A stretch of DNA of 64,000 nucleotides from Fusarium oxysporum f. sp. lycopersici 4287 (GCF_000149955.1 NC_030991.1:803746-867745), one strand, 5' to 3'; positions 10,952 through 22,222 are shown, numbered from the stretch's first letter. Notes: generated from the letters alone by a model not told the origin. Made by a program: numbers and translations.

Positions 10952-11995
10952 TCATGTCATAAATAAGCTTGCCTGACGATAGAGGCTCGCCGAGCATGTA
11001 TCATTGGATGAGGCGTTATCGCAGACATCCGCGCCAGTCCTATCTCGTATCCCATACTCGCCCAAGATATCATATATTGTCGCTGCTTGGTTGTCTCCGG
11101 AATGAGGTCCCCATACACGGCGTAGAGCAAGGAGTCGCGATTGGACTTGATAGGAGGCGTCGAGATAGTGGGCGTGGAGGCCAAGGAAAGCATACTGGTT
11201 TGGAGAAGTCCATAGGTCAAAGCTAAAGCTAATCCTTGTGACCGCCTTCTGCAATTGACTTGATATTACTCTCTTCTTTACCTCGAATAATTTCCGCATA
11301 ATATCACGCACTGACTGCCGACTCCACGGTACCTCTTTTGCTAATAATGCATCATGTAAATCGAGCATTCGGCGCAAGTACGGATTCGATGGCGCCGTGA
11401 ATGGAAGATTGGCAGTAACGATCCAGCCGACCGTCAACTCTTTCGCTTTATTGGCATTCGATCTTGCAGTAGGATACTCCAAGCAACGCCGCTTCGAGGC
11501 TAGGTGAATGTCAGTGCGAGACGAATACGAATCTTTATCTGCATTGTTATCCGCCTCGGTGATCATATGAGACCTACATCCCGTAAGACAATGGAGAAGG
11601 GATAAAGATCAGGCTCGTATAGATACCATTTACCTTCGGAGGTGCTCAATTGGCGATGTTGTATTTGTGGCGACGAATAATGAGCTTTTGCCTCGTTTAT
11701 CACATTTCGAGCATACCGGTACCCAGTAGGTCTGCAACGTCCGTAAATCAGGACTGACTTCTGTAAGAAAGAAGCCATGGGCTTGGATCTAGCTCCTTCG
11801 ACCTTTGCGATTCTTATTGGCAATTTATTCTTCTGGTATATATTTCTTGCAGCCGATCTGGACAGTTGGGAGGTCGGCAAGGGTCGTTCGTCCAGCTTCA
11901 GTCTTGATGGACGCAGCGTCAAGCTGCTGCTTGAGTGATTTGCGCTGGCCACTAATTCCCAGAAGTGATTCTAACGACTGTTGTTGTGCTGCCAT
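10952..11995 (-). pseudogene. Second hAT transposase, N-terminal half only
   Basis: On the minus strand a 204-codon frame (11566-10952) has the hAT core: FDLWTSPNQYAFLGLHAHYL, then CDNASSNDTC. Upstream, in another frame, a BED-type zinc finger is still readable (WVPVCSKCDKRGK...HLRR, near 11670-11750). Frames must shift several times to join these pieces, and everything C-terminal to the DNASSND motif is missing. It is a different lineage from the hAT copy at 5.9 kb, judging by dissimilar residues around the shared motifs. Confidence 0.75.
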
Positions 11996-12096
11996 AGCGG
12001 GTTACCGGCGAATCGCGGATTACAGATGCTTCTCGTCAGGGAGCGACGTTAATTCTGAACTAGGTGTTTCCACTACGCGAGCGAACGCAAAACACG

Positions 12097-12472
12097 TACT
12101 TGGGTAGGGCCTAGAGATCGGCCGACCCCGTACTATTCATCAAGTCACCAGTGACCGTGCCTATAGCACGGGGGGTACGGTGATAGGGAAAAGGGTCGGT
12201 TGACTGGGGAATAAAAATACATATATTTCCATAGCAATTAGTATGAGATAGAAGGTATCTCTGTGTCCAAACTTCTCCGCGAATATCACATGGTTTTTTA
12301 AAATCTAGATATTTTCTTTTATTAAGCTATCTCTTATTAAATAAGGTATCTTTCTTTTCCTCAGTCAACCGACCCTTTGCCTGGTCAGGCTACCCCCCGT
12401 GCCTGACCCTCTGGCACCACGGGTTGATAGGGTAAGGCAAAGGGGGGCCGGTCTCTAGGCCCTACCCAAGTA
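12097..12472. mobile_element. Foldback MITE with about 110-bp inverted repeats
   Basis: The left end TACTTGGGTAGGGCCTAGAG pairs with the reverse complement of the right end (CTCTAGGCCCTACCCAAGTA). Pairing resumes inward through CACGGGGGGTA and GGGTCGGTTGACTG, leaving about 150 bp of AT-rich centre. TA at each edge fits a TA target duplication. It lies inside a Zn2Cys6 gene relic and cuts it off. Confidence 0.85.
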
Positions 12473-13277
12473 GTCCACTTTGAAGGAACAACTTCACCTA
12501 TTCTAGGGTCGGCAATAGAGGCTGCGTGAACCGGCCTCAAGTACTGGGCTTTATAATTTTCTTCGGATTCCGACAGCCGGGGGACACTGAGATTGCCGGC
12601 GTGATCGTTTTCATTCCGCTCGTGAATCAAGGAGTGTATAAAAGGTTCGTCGGAGTTTGGAAGTATAAGGGCTTCAGGGGTGATTAAAGAAACTGATAGC
12701 GACATCTGGTTTCGGGTCCAGGTGAACTTGAAGAAGGAGATCGGCTGTGCTGAGTTGACGCGCGATAGCCTCGGCCTCAGCACCGGCTCGAATGCGACGG
12801 ACAATCTCGTGGACTTCGGCCTCTGGCCGAGTCTGTATAGCACGATAGACAACGGCAGCAGGATGCGACACTTCAAGCGCTTCTAACCTCTCCCTAAAAT
12901 TACCCTCAGATGTTTGCCGGTAAACACAATCGATGTGCTTTGCTCGACACTGAGAACATGTCGGCCGAGCACCGTTGCACTATGCAAACCATTCAACCCA
13001 CGTTTATATGAACCTCCAAGAGAAGGGCTACTTCCTGAGGGCTAAGAGACAGAGTTTGGTAGTGGCATACCTTGCTTTTCCGTCGTCGACAGGACTCGCA
13101 AGCTAAAGATGTAGAAACTCTTCTTCGTGCTAAGGAAGCTGTTCGATGCCCGGCATGGGTCACTGCCGGATGAGAGCGCGGAGCTGGGAGCAAAGGTCGG
13201 AGATCAGTCCCCTGACTTGATTCCTGTGTTGACAAGGTCGAGGAATCTGAGAAATTGGAAGTTCTGTTTGCCATCAT
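12473..13277 (-). pseudogene. Zn2Cys6 (NirA-like) regulator, cut by a MITE
   Basis: Exon 1 (start codon near 13277 or 13274, end 13071) ends with the first half of a zinc cluster, ACESCRRRKSK. A 91-bp GT-AG intron (13070-12980) follows, then CNGARPTCSQCRAKHIDC completes the C6 zinc finger. The next stretch (EVHEIVRRIRAGAEAEAIA) matches the segment after the zinc cluster in the paralog at 14801. Beyond about 12700 the homologous reading moves through two other frames (ETRCRYQF, then a frame ending VVPSKWTTW), so there are at least two frameshifts. The frame stops where the MITE at 12472 begins. Zn2Cys6 proteins are nuclear DNA-binding regulators; this copy cannot be functional. Confidence 0.8.
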
Positions 13278-13319
13278 ATTTGACGTTAGTGACGGGTTGC
13301 GGCATTGAAATATATGCAA

Positions 13320-13928
13320 GGCTACAGCCTCCAGCTATTCAACGGCTGGGCCCCAAAACATCGAAAGCGTGAGAGAATCAGAGAGAGGCTAGATAGGAAA
13401 GACGGAGATGCTGATTCAGAGCGGGGGTAAACTTGCATGAGGGGAGGTACAAGAATGTGGGCTCCCATTGGCTAACTGCTGACGGAGTTAGGGTCCGTGG
13501 TCTAATTCGTCGGACGTCTAGCAGTTATGCCCCACCTCGTTTGGCAACCGACCAACTCCTTTAGGTGGGAAATAAAAGGGCGCTAGCATGATATTGAGCA
13601 ACTGACGAACTCCAGTTCACCCGCGACAAGTGGTACGATACATCTAAAAACTCGTAAATATGTAAAACCAGCCCCAGATTTTCGTTATAGATTTTGTTAC
13701 TTAATAAAGTACAGTAAACGCGATGATAGCTGGTATTTGACTGGAGGCTCTGCTTTTGATGTTCTTTAGTTGACAGGGATGGCCTGCACAAAATCCCCAA
13801 TCAGAGCTTCACATGAACTGCTGTAGAGAAGCATACCGGCGTAGGTTAGTTATAATATATCCAGAAGTGAATAAAAATCGCAGAAAGCCAGGATGTTATC
13901 TATTTAGATGCTCAGATATATACAGGTA
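13320..13928. other. Intergenic, no gene seen
   Basis: Upstream region of the broken Zn2Cys6 gene. No other coding signal is visible. Confidence 0.45.
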
Positions 13929-14366
13929 ACGTGGTTGATAAGCGAGTGAGTCAGACAAGCGAGTGAGTCAGCGCACTGTATAGCTAAAAATAGCCTACCC
14001 TATAGTGCCTAGCTACCTTAAATAAAATAGCTAAGAATCTAAAAAAACTGTTTTTACATAATATGTAGCTATTTATTTATAGAAATATTTTTTTTAAATT
14101 TTTAGCTATTTTATTTTATATAGAAAAGCTTATTTACACAGTGTAAGTAGTGTAAATAAGGCTTTTTTCATTTTACTTATATAATAAATTAAATACAATT
14201 CTTTAATTTAGAAAGAAGCTGTTTTAAATAGTTAAATATATAATATCTTAATTCTAGCTATTTTAGGGTTAGCTTGAATTTTATATAGGCTTTTTAAAAG
14301 TAGCTTTTAAGGTATAGGTTAAGCTGACTCACTTGCTTGTCTGACTCACTCGCTTATCAACCACGT
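13929..14366. mobile_element. Pogo-type MITE, 438 bp
   Basis: The inverted repeats begin ACGTGGTTGATAAGCGAGTG and continue with a second AAGCGAGTGAGTCA. The right end is the exact complement (CACTCGCTTATCAACCACGT). TA duplications lie at 13927-13928 and 14367-14368. The TIR architecture is the same as in the pogo transposons at 32810 and 41375, so it is likely a non-autonomous derivative of a relative. The interior is extremely AT-rich and has no gene. Confidence 0.9.
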
Positions 14367-14800
14367 TATTTTCATATTAATTATAGCATGCGAATTGACC
14401 GCATTGCAGTATAAACCTGGATTTACGTGTTTCATCAGCCCGTCTCCAGCAGGAGGGGGAGCTGTATGTATTCGAGGTCCTCGAATGGGCCATTACCTCG
14501 AGTATCCTTGATAAGGATCTTGTCGAAGCCCCTCGGCTTGATTGTTGAGCTCTCTTCCTCTGCTGTTGGTCGACAGCGCTGCGGCGTGAGCGCATATTGA
14601 CGTCACTTCCTGCAACACCGCCCCGCTCCATTACGCTGAGAGGCTGTCGGTGTTGATGTGGGGTATCATATTCGCCAATCACGCAAATAAAGATGGCGAA
14701 TCCCTGCTCGTTATTACAGTATTGAGTTGATTCACTTCTATAAAATTGTTGCATTTTTACCTAGTCCCCTACTGCTCTCAATGGTGTTACGCACTCTCAA
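14367..14800. other. Upstream region of Zn2Cys6 gene
   Basis: No gene is supported. It probably contains the promoter of the gene starting at 14801. Confidence 0.45.
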
Positions 14801-17216
14801 ATGCCCTCCTCCCCTCCACTACAATCTCTCGCCAACAACGGAATACCTTCGAGTGTCCCCGGATTTCGTAGACTTGTACCAGTTCCAGTTTCGACTTCTG
14901 AGAGCACCAGCTCTGGCTCCGACCAGGGACCATCTCTACTATCCCATCTCCGTCCTCGAGCCAACCTGACAAAGATCGCCTGTGAATCGTGTCGGAAACG
15001 AAAGGTCAAGGCACGTGCAGAGTTTCACATTTTCATGTTTCTTCTAGATAGAAATCTGACAAGTTCGGCGCCGCTAACTCGCCATCTCTCCCACGCAGTG
15101 CTGTGGCGAACGTCCGAAATGCAGGGGTTGCATCAACAGGGGTGTCCAAGGCTGCAAGCTGGGACCTAAAGCGGAAGTACGATGAGATACGAGAAAAATC
15201 CAATATCTATGAACAACTCTGCTACCTCTTGACGTATCTGCCGGAGCGAGAGGTCCAGGGCATCCTCCGCAGACTTCGCGAGGGCGCCGATGTTGCCACA
15301 ACCATGCGGCAGGTGAAAGACGGCGACCTTCCGCTACAACCAGCATGGGCACCAGGGACACGCCTTCATTATGAGTTTCCTTATTCCACTTCCATGCCTG
15401 CTGCTCTGTTATCACCGGACAACCCGTATCTCGGCTCCACAGTATTCGAAATTACGTCTCACGCTCTGCCGCAGTCAGCAGAGCAAACGGAGGCTTGGGC
15501 AAGCCAGCCTGAGACCATCTACATGACGCCGTATAACATAGCAGAACTGATGGACCCTTACATACCGAACATCCAAATTTCCAGGTGGACATCAGTTGAG
15601 ACAGACGATGAGTTGCTGCGAGCACTCTTGCGAGCATACTTTCTCTATGACTATGCAAATTACACTTGTTTTCAGAAAGACATCTTCCTCCAGGCCATGA
15701 GAGACAGCGATACTCGATTTTGTTCTCCCTTACTTGTCAACGCTGTCCTAGCTGAGGCATGCGTAGGTCACGAGAACGCAATAACACGTAGATTTGCTAA
15801 TCCGTTACTCAGCATAGTTATCGTAAAGCCACTCACCGTGCCCAGTACTGGAGACCAGAAACTCTGGGCTACAGGTTCCTCGCAGAGGCGAAACGACTCT
15901 GGGCGCTAGAGAGCGGTAAGTGCAAGCTCACTACTCTACACGCCGCAATGGTGTTGCATGTCATCTATACCATGAATGGGATGGATCAGGTCGGCATATC
16001 TTATCTGCTTCAGTCGGTTCAATTGGCGCAGAGCCTGAAGCTTTTTGCACCGGAGCAAACGGAAGGGAGAACGAAGACTGCCCGTGTATTTACTGCTTGG
16101 GCCCTGTATCGCTGGCAATCGTGGGTCTTCTTACTCTATGTTCTACACAATCTGGGAAAGGCTGATGAATAGGCGATAGATTGCAGGCCTTCCACAATAT
16201 GAGGGCTTCCCTGATCAGAGGACCTCCAGCGACGCCTATGCCAGACCTAGACGAGGAACCGTCGTGGTATGGGGAACTCTGGTTAAGATACCCGCCCAGT
16301 TCGACACTGGTACCAATGCACTTTGGATATGTCTATCGAGCTCAAACGGAACTACGCCGTATTTCAAATGGCATTACCTGTATTATGTTTACGGGCCAAA
16401 AAACAGCTCGGAGTTTGCCATCAAGCGAACTTGATCGTTTACAAAAGGTACTCGACGACTGGTACATTGCTCTCCCAGAACCCATCAAGTCGCACAAGGC
16501 AGTGCTACCGTGCCAGCTCATAATGCAGTAAGTTCCAAAACAGCAATAAGACTATATTGCGCGGGCCTCGAGGTTGACATATAGGCAGCATGGAGTACTG
16601 CGTCCTGCTCTTTAAAGTCGCTCAAATGGTGCAAGAAGGGATGAAGCCGCCACGCCTATCGACAGGTGTTAAAGCACTTAATAATAACACTCAACATTCT
16701 AGAGCTGTTGCATACGCTTTAAGATGCCTCGAAACTGTACTTCGTCTCTACTACCTACGCCACAGCTTCGAGCACGGCGACACATACCTGACCTATTTCC
16801 TCTCCATCCTAGCAAATACGACCATCGAGAACATGAATAGGGACTCAGTATCCCCGGATGATACGGAAACTCTTAAAATCCTACGTGCAACGCTTCTCCT
16901 CGCTGTTAAAGGCCTCTACGACCAAGGCCAGCACGTATACGTCTCGTCCGCCATGTGCCGGCTGATAAGGGACCGCATGACGAAGGAAGACATGGACGCG
17001 CTGAGGCGACACACGACGTGGAAGGACGATCAACCGCTGGTCCCACAATATGTTAGATCGACGTTTCCGGTGACAATTGTGATGCTGGAAGAGGATTGGC
17101 AGATGGAGACAGTGGAGAATCTGGCCAAGAAGTATGATCAGTTGGCACTCGAGGCGAATGAGGGTGAAAGTAGTATGGTCATCACGCCGGATGGGAAGTC
17201 TGAACAGACTGGATGA
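14801..17216 (+). CDS. Zn2Cys6 transcription factor, NirA-like family, one frameshift
   Basis: Five exons can be placed: 14801-15010, 15099-15762, 15813-16120, 16180-16527 and 16589-17216. The zinc cluster spans the first junction: ACESCRKRKVK then CCGERPKCRGCINRGVQGC. The first intron has a GC donor (AAG|GCACGT) at the same position as the GT donor of the paralog at 13071. The other junctions are GT-AG and restore family sequence (EAC|HSYRK, RWQS|LQAFH, LIMH|MEYC). After the zinc cluster comes a linker, then the fungal-specific middle region (LLRALLRAYFLYDY, FCSPLLVNAVLAEAC, RFLAEAKRLW, MNGMDQVG), as in NirA-type regulators. One extra base at about 15158-15170 throws the frame between the zinc cluster and KRKYDEIREK. 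That is either an assembly error or a null mutation. The role is presumed regulation of an unknown pathway; nothing nearby identifies the target. Confidence 0.8.
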
Positions 17217-17612
17217 AAGCTATTGATCGACGGACTTGTCCTCCCAGTCAATAAACGCCCATCTGCGAGACAAACAGCAACAGGAAACGAGGATCGACAT
17301 CAAAACCGGAGGGTAACCTCCGGCGTTCCAGCCACGTAGTCTTTATTAGATATCGCCCCTCTGGACCGGACCTCTCTTGAACAACACGATCTCGCCCCAG
17401 GGGGCAACACTACTTCACTCGGCGGAGCAAAATCAAATCAGGGTCACTTATGATATCTTTCTCGTCATGTGGAAAGCCTTAGCACGCCTGCAATCCCATC
17501 CAGGCTGCTTATGTCAAGTAAATACCGGCCACTGGTTCCTAATACTATACCAGAATCGAGTTTAACGGAGGATATCTCTTGCTCCTAGTCTCAGTCTTCG
17601 CTTTCAGGCCAC
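17217..17612. other. Intergenic
   Basis: No gene is recognised between the two Zn2Cys6 loci. Confidence 0.4.
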
Positions 17613-17960
17613 ATCAAGATCCCCCGAGCGGGAACTCGTACGGCCTGCGAATCGTATCGAAAGAAGAAGATGCGAGTAAGACCTCCCTGAATGCGGTTAT
17701 TGATTTTATATAAGAATTATGTAGCCTAAGATAAGTGCAGTGCAATGGCGGCAAGCCTATATAAGCGCTGTATTAAAACTACTATAGATTGCATCTACTG
17801 TACCGATAAGTAGGAAAAGAGCATACTAGCCCTGGAAGGGCGCAATAGCGAGTTGATGACCGAGTTAGAATAGCTATGTAATTTACCTATTGAGACGTCG
17901 TAACATAGACCTACGCTAGTACCATACACGCCAACTGAAGTCCCCAATTGGACGCTCCAT
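17613..17960 (+). pseudogene. Zn2Cys6 zinc-cluster relic
   Basis: A third, badly decayed zinc-cluster start is readable. Exon 1 ends RTACESYRKKKMR at 17675, where the second Cys has become Tyr. It is followed by a GT donor and a 65-bp intron to 17740. Exon 2 begins CNGGKPI, loses frame by about two bases at the fourth Cys, then continues KRCIKTTIDC. Downstream, KSILALEGRNSELMTELE with one stop looks like the dimerising coiled coil. The intron position is the same as in the two neighbouring regulators, which supports common descent. Confidence 0.65.
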
Positions 17961-18193
17961 TTCTTTACGTACAGTAAGTGAAAGGGCGACTAGTGCTGCC
18001 TTGGAGCTTCTGGAGCTGGTTACCAATCAACCCAATCCAGTCCAATCCTTCGAGAAACCCAAATTTAGTCCAGCCAGTCCAATCCATATTGCCTCCAATC
18101 CAATTAGATTACTGACTGAGAAGCAATAATCAAACTCATAATCATTGAACAAGGGGCCAGTGTAAAGACAAGGCAGGACCAGCTGTTAAAGTA
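17961..18193. other. Short spacer with AATCCARTCC motifs
   Basis: A degenerate AATCCAGTCCAATCC-like motif recurs at about 18030-18115. No gene is seen. Confidence 0.4.
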
Positions 18194-19291
18194 CTACTTA
18201 GTCGCCTCGGAAGTGACAGCAGATGCCTTCATGAATTCCTTGAACATACCCATTAATGAATCCATCTTATTATCCATCTTCGTAGTCATATCCTTCATAT
18301 CCTTCAGCTGGCTTTCTAGGCTCTCGACCCTGTCCTCCAGCTTCTGGAGCATTCGAGTGCTGCGCTCCTCCTTGAGCTCCTCCTTGGGTGTCCCCTCGGT
18401 GGCGAGAGTAGAGGTGGCCTCCTCAGCCTTGGCCTCCTCCTTGGGAGGAGGAGGCTTGAAGCTCTCAATGGTCTTCTTATAAGCCTCAGACTCGGTGACG
18501 GTGTTAGCGAGCTCCTTGGCCTCAGCGATCTTGAGTTTCAGCTGGGCGACCCAGTTGTCACGTTCAGCAGTGTTGGCAGCCTTGAAGCTGTGCTTGTTGC
18601 CCTTGGAGGTGAAATGGAACTTATGGGAGGCATCTATCTCGGGCTCAGTGGCATCGGCCTGTGGGGCACGTCGTTAGAATAAACTATGCACTCTGCAGAT
18701 GATTTTCTTTTGTGGATCCGCGGGAGCTTAGCTTACCAGGCTGATGATGCCGGATGGGTTCATTTTGTCGCCGAAGAAGAGGAGACCCTGACCGGTGTGA
18801 GAGGCCCAGGCGATGTTGCTGTGGGCAGTCTCGGCCGACTTCTCGGTCTTAAGGTACTGTGTGAGCGCTTTGGGCTCGAAGGCGTCGGTGCCGAAGAAGA
18901 AGAACTCCTTGCTGGCAATCAGGCTCCTGTGGGGGAATCAAGGTCAGCAAACGGGACATGTGCATCGTGATGCGACATCGCGGCGTGACGCACGTGCAAG
19001 GGCTTACCTGGGGAAGCTGAAGTCCTGAGCCTTGTGGCCCAGATGCCCCTCCTCAATGGGCTTGACCTCCTTGTTCTCAGTCTTGGACTCCTCAGTCTCA
19101 GCAGGCTTGTCCTTCTCGGCGGGCTTGTCCTCGGTGGCAAGAGCCTCAGTGGCAAGAGCCTCAGTGGCAAGAGCCTCAGTGGCAAGAGCCTCAGTGGCAA
19201 GAGCCTCAGTGGGGGTCTCGCTGGCGGGAGCGGGAGTGGTCTCGGGCTTGATCTCCTGAGGGACCTCGACGTTCTTCTGTTCCTCGGCCAT
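18194..19291 (-). CDS. PH-domain protein, Meu6-like
   Basis: Three exons on the minus strand, 19291-19008, 18926-18737 and 18658-18194, with clean GT-AG introns give 312 residues. The order is an acidic Glu/Pro/Ala N-terminus with an ALATE pentapeptide repeat, a PH domain (start SLIASKEFFFFGTD, middle GQGLLFFGDKMNP, end SFKAANTAERDNWVAQLKLKI with the invariant Trp), then a C-terminal coiled coil rich in Lys/Met/Asp. Fungal proteins of this layout are annotated as meiotic expression up-regulated protein 6-like. The PH domain suggests binding to membrane phosphoinositides or a protein partner; the precise role is not known. The gene looks intact and ordinary, and stands out among the surrounding relics. 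Confidence 0.85.
19134..19208 (-). repeat. 15-bp minisatellite in PH-protein gene, 5 units
   Basis: Five identical 15-bp units (GTGGCAAGAGCCTCA on the plus strand) encode the pentapeptide ALATE in tandem. Perfect identity at every base, not just at the protein level, implies recent expansion and probably length variation between strains. Confidence 0.9.
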
Positions 19292-20430
19292 TTTGAATAG
19301 AGTTGTAGTGAGAGTAGGTTTTTTTGTCACAAACAAATGCGGAGGTATAATAAAGGAAAAAGATCCTAATAGATCCAGGCACAGAAAAAGCGTTGGATGT
19401 TTGAGTGTGGTCTTGGGACAGAGTGGCGAGGAAGAAAGAGTAGGGAAAGGCTGCTGGAGGACGGGGACGCGGGGGGTTACGAATGACCAAAACATCACAA
19501 AAGTAGCTCAGCATGGATACAGACTTTCCACCAGCTCAACCTACAACAGATCTTGGTCCCATGCTGGTTCCCGGTGATCATCGCCACACTACACCCTTGT
19601 CTGCACCGACGACTCGAATGCTGAATAGAAGGTGGACTTCTTGTGACAATCGGCAAAGAAGTTGCCCCAACAGAGGGGCATCCGGAATGCGTATCCAGCC
19701 GCTTCTAGCAGATAAACAAGCAAGCAGGCTCATGTCGATTGATAGCAGAGAAGTCAAAATTACATCGCGACAAGCAAAAGGGATGGTTTCGACGTCATAA
19801 ATGGATGACTTTCTGCGGGGTATTCTACTACTTGTCGCACCACCCGATATCTATTGCTCTGACTATCTTCAGATGACAAGAGTTCTCGATTATCGATGAT
19901 GGGAAGCGGCGTCATTAGGCGTCATTAGGCGTCATTACAGATCTGTGGGAAGGTTCCTGCTCAAAGGCAATGTTTTTGCTTCTGGGAGGGAGAGAAGGGA
20001 GTGGATTAGTACGTAGCCTAGCCACAGTATTGGCTTCTCTAAAATGATAATTGATTTCTTTTCAATTCCAACGATGTCGTCCCAGCCGGGGTGAATATTC
20101 AGCCTTGCAGGACAGATGGCTACGGCTCAAAGGGGCTGGCTCCAAGCGGATAGGAGCAGCTCAATGTATATCGTTTTGGGAGAAAAGTGGGGTTGTTCAA
20201 ATATCCAATAGATCCGAATCGATCATTTTTGTATCCAAATCGAATCAAATTAGAGACTCGATTTGATATGATTTGTTTGTTTGCAAGCCTGAGCTTGATT
20301 TTGAGGAAGCAAGCCTCTTCTGGGTCTCAACTGCCTTATTCGATGACCTCCCAATAGTGCCAGTACTTATGGCTCGATATGGGATGGCAATAAGCTTCAT
20401 GGCTCTGATGTGATCCATGTGATCAATCCA
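19292..20430. other. Intergenic, minor tandem repeat
   Basis: Upstream region of the PH-domain gene. A 10-bp unit GCGTCATTAG is present about three times near 19909-19936. The palindromic AT-rich stretch around 20215-20275 has no clear coding sense. Confidence 0.45.
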
Positions 20431-20605
20431 CACCCTCAGCAGTCATCGGTGGTGTAGGGAACAAGTCGCCGCTTGAGGCGTCATCGTGACGTATCTACCT
20501 CGTACCCCTCCGCTCATTTTCCTTTACAGACTTGTATGTGTTGTATCGTGTCGTCGACGGGGGGTTGTTGGCGCCAGCAGCCCTCTGGCTCGGATGCATG
20601 ACGAT

Positions 20606-22222
20606 GAACCAAGCTTCTCGAGTAGCACCGGTGGCAATGCGTAAGGTACGGCCGCTTAGGTCAAAATCGATGCCCTGCACGTGCTTTGCGTTATACGGGG
20701 CACTCCAATGGCGAAACGATATCGTGATATATTGTCAAAAAAGTGACTGGGCCTGCAGATCGGCCGGCGCGGTAGACCGACGATGCTAACGAAATCGAGT
20801 CGAAAGACGGGGTAATAATCGTCTTCCTCGCTTGCCGGCTTTGAGCCTGTCTTCTTGCTCGCTAGTCTCGGCGCTGTAGGAGGTCAAGAGCACGTGCCCT
20901 AGACGATATGTGAAGGTCTTAATCGGCCTCTTCAGAGGATTCATCGTCTCAATGGCCATCCTCGTCGAGTGCTATGAAGCAACCATTGTTTTCGCCTTCA
21001 TCTGTGTTGTAGGCGCACTCATCACTTCGAACTACCCTTTGTGGAGGCTCTGTCTTTGATAGAAAACATCGCAGAAGCGGATCGGCTTGATCGCTTCCAG
21101 CCGTGGCTGTAGCTTTGACATGCAGATGACTACGAAGAGCGAATTGGCCCTCGTTGTTGTCAAAAGCCTTGTCCATCCATTGGATTTGTTCCCGAGTTCG
21201 TTCACAAAGATCGGGGACGGATTCAACGACATTAAGCAACCACATCATGTTATGTCGGGTAGGTAGCAGTAATGTCGATCAAAAGTGCTTGGTCCCTTCG
21301 TACTCCTCCAATATGATGCCGGCTGAAATGGGCAGAAGTAAGAAATACTCTCTTCCGCGTTCCCGGTCCTCCCAATGTGGCAGGTGCCATGGGAGCAGAT
21401 AGGGTCGTCCATGTTCTGCATACCATCGTGGACCGACAAGTTTCGAGAAGTGCTCGACAGACGAGCATATCAAACTCCGCTGTGCTAGTCCGGTATTACA
21501 CAAGCGATCCGTCTCGTACATGCATTTCCACCATAATCTACAAAGCACGCTTTCCAAGGAGTGGAAGTACCCCTCTGTCATATCCTCGGACTTCGTGTCT
21601 GGCGCGATGTCTGGGTGTCGGGTATTATGATCACGGACCCATTGCCATGGAATACGGGCGTTATCTTCAGGTGGAGAGAAGTATGGCGCCCAAAATTGGA
21701 TCTTGAAGAATGTTGGTTTTCCATGGTACCAAGACTTGTCGTGTTGATAGGTGCCGACCTCGTTTTTCTGACTACTGTTGAGTGCAACCATGATATAATC
21801 TCCAACTACATGACGAAACCGACAATCGAACGGCCCTGCATATTGCTGAACTGTCTCCCAAGACTCTTTGAACGCCCGGTAGAGTCTGAAGAAGTAAAGA
21901 TGATTCCACGACGGTGGGCTGGGTCGGTGGAAAAGATGACGGAACACGAAAGACGACCACCCATCATGAGGTGGCAAGTACTTTCGTGTAGTTATCCAGC
22001 AGGGTAACTCTTGAGGTAACTTATCTGGGTCGGTATCTGAGTAGAGTTTAGCATAGAGAGCCCATAGGTATCTAAAGTCGGTCAATTTCGTTTACCTACC
22101 TCAGGTCGGCTCTCTATTCTGTCGCAAGGATACTCTCGGGGGTTAGCAGGGATTGTGTTGGTACTGACCACCATGATGTGATTGGCCCGCTGTAGGGTTC
22201 TCAATTGCCACGGGTGGTATAA
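20606..22222. repeat. 1.7-kb tandem segment, copy 1
   Basis: This segment recurs downstream at an offset of 1717-1725 bp. From about 21060 to 22110 I see no difference between copies. Between 20606 and 21060 there are a few substitutions and indels, for example CTTTGATAGAAAAC against CTGAAAGAAAAC, and an extra CCCAGGCAA-like insert in copy 2. Confidence 0.9.
21279..22085 (-). CDS. Unrecognised conserved-looking ORF, copy 1
   Basis: A 268-codon open frame on the minus strand, rich in Trp, His and Tyr (for example FVFRHLFHRPSPPSWNHLYF and LLPWHLPHWEDRERG), has the look of a soluble fungal protein, but I do not recognise the family. The frame has no ATG near its beginning, so it is probably an internal exon. 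The segments TREQIQWMDKAFDNNEGQFA (just downstream, near 21150) and QGIDFDLSGRTLRIATGATR (20680-20500) may be later exons of the same gene. Exon junctions could not be settled. Confidence 0.4.
   Translation of the reverse strand: MTDFRYLWALYAKLYSDTDPDKLPQELPCWITTRKYLPPHDGWSSFVFRHLFHRPSPPSWNHLYFFRLYRAFKESWETVQQYAGPFDCRFRHVVGDYIMVALNSSQKNEVGTYQHDKSWYHGKPTFFKIQFWAPYFSPPEDNARIPWQWVRDHNTRHPDIAPDTKSEDMTEGYFHSLESVLCRLWWKCMYETDRLCNTGLAQRSLICSSVEHFSKLVGPRWYAEHGRPYLLPWHLPHWEDRERGREYFLLLPISAGIILEEYEGTKHF

Noticed and set aside
13561..13800. 79-codon minus-strand frame
   Set aside because: No family resemblance, no conserved pattern, in a repeat-rich spacer.
14000..14360. Repeated AAGCGAGTG motifs as a possible CRISPR-like array
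   Set aside because: They are only in the terminal inverted repeats of a MITE, with no regular spacers.
18213..19300. Several plus-strand frames with Leu/Ser-rich repeats
   Set aside because: They are antisense to the spliced PH-domain gene, and the repeats come from the minisatellite.
21561..22007. 148-codon plus-strand frame, present twice
   Set aside because: It is antisense to the 268-codon frame and has lower protein-like character; the repetition comes from the DNA duplication.
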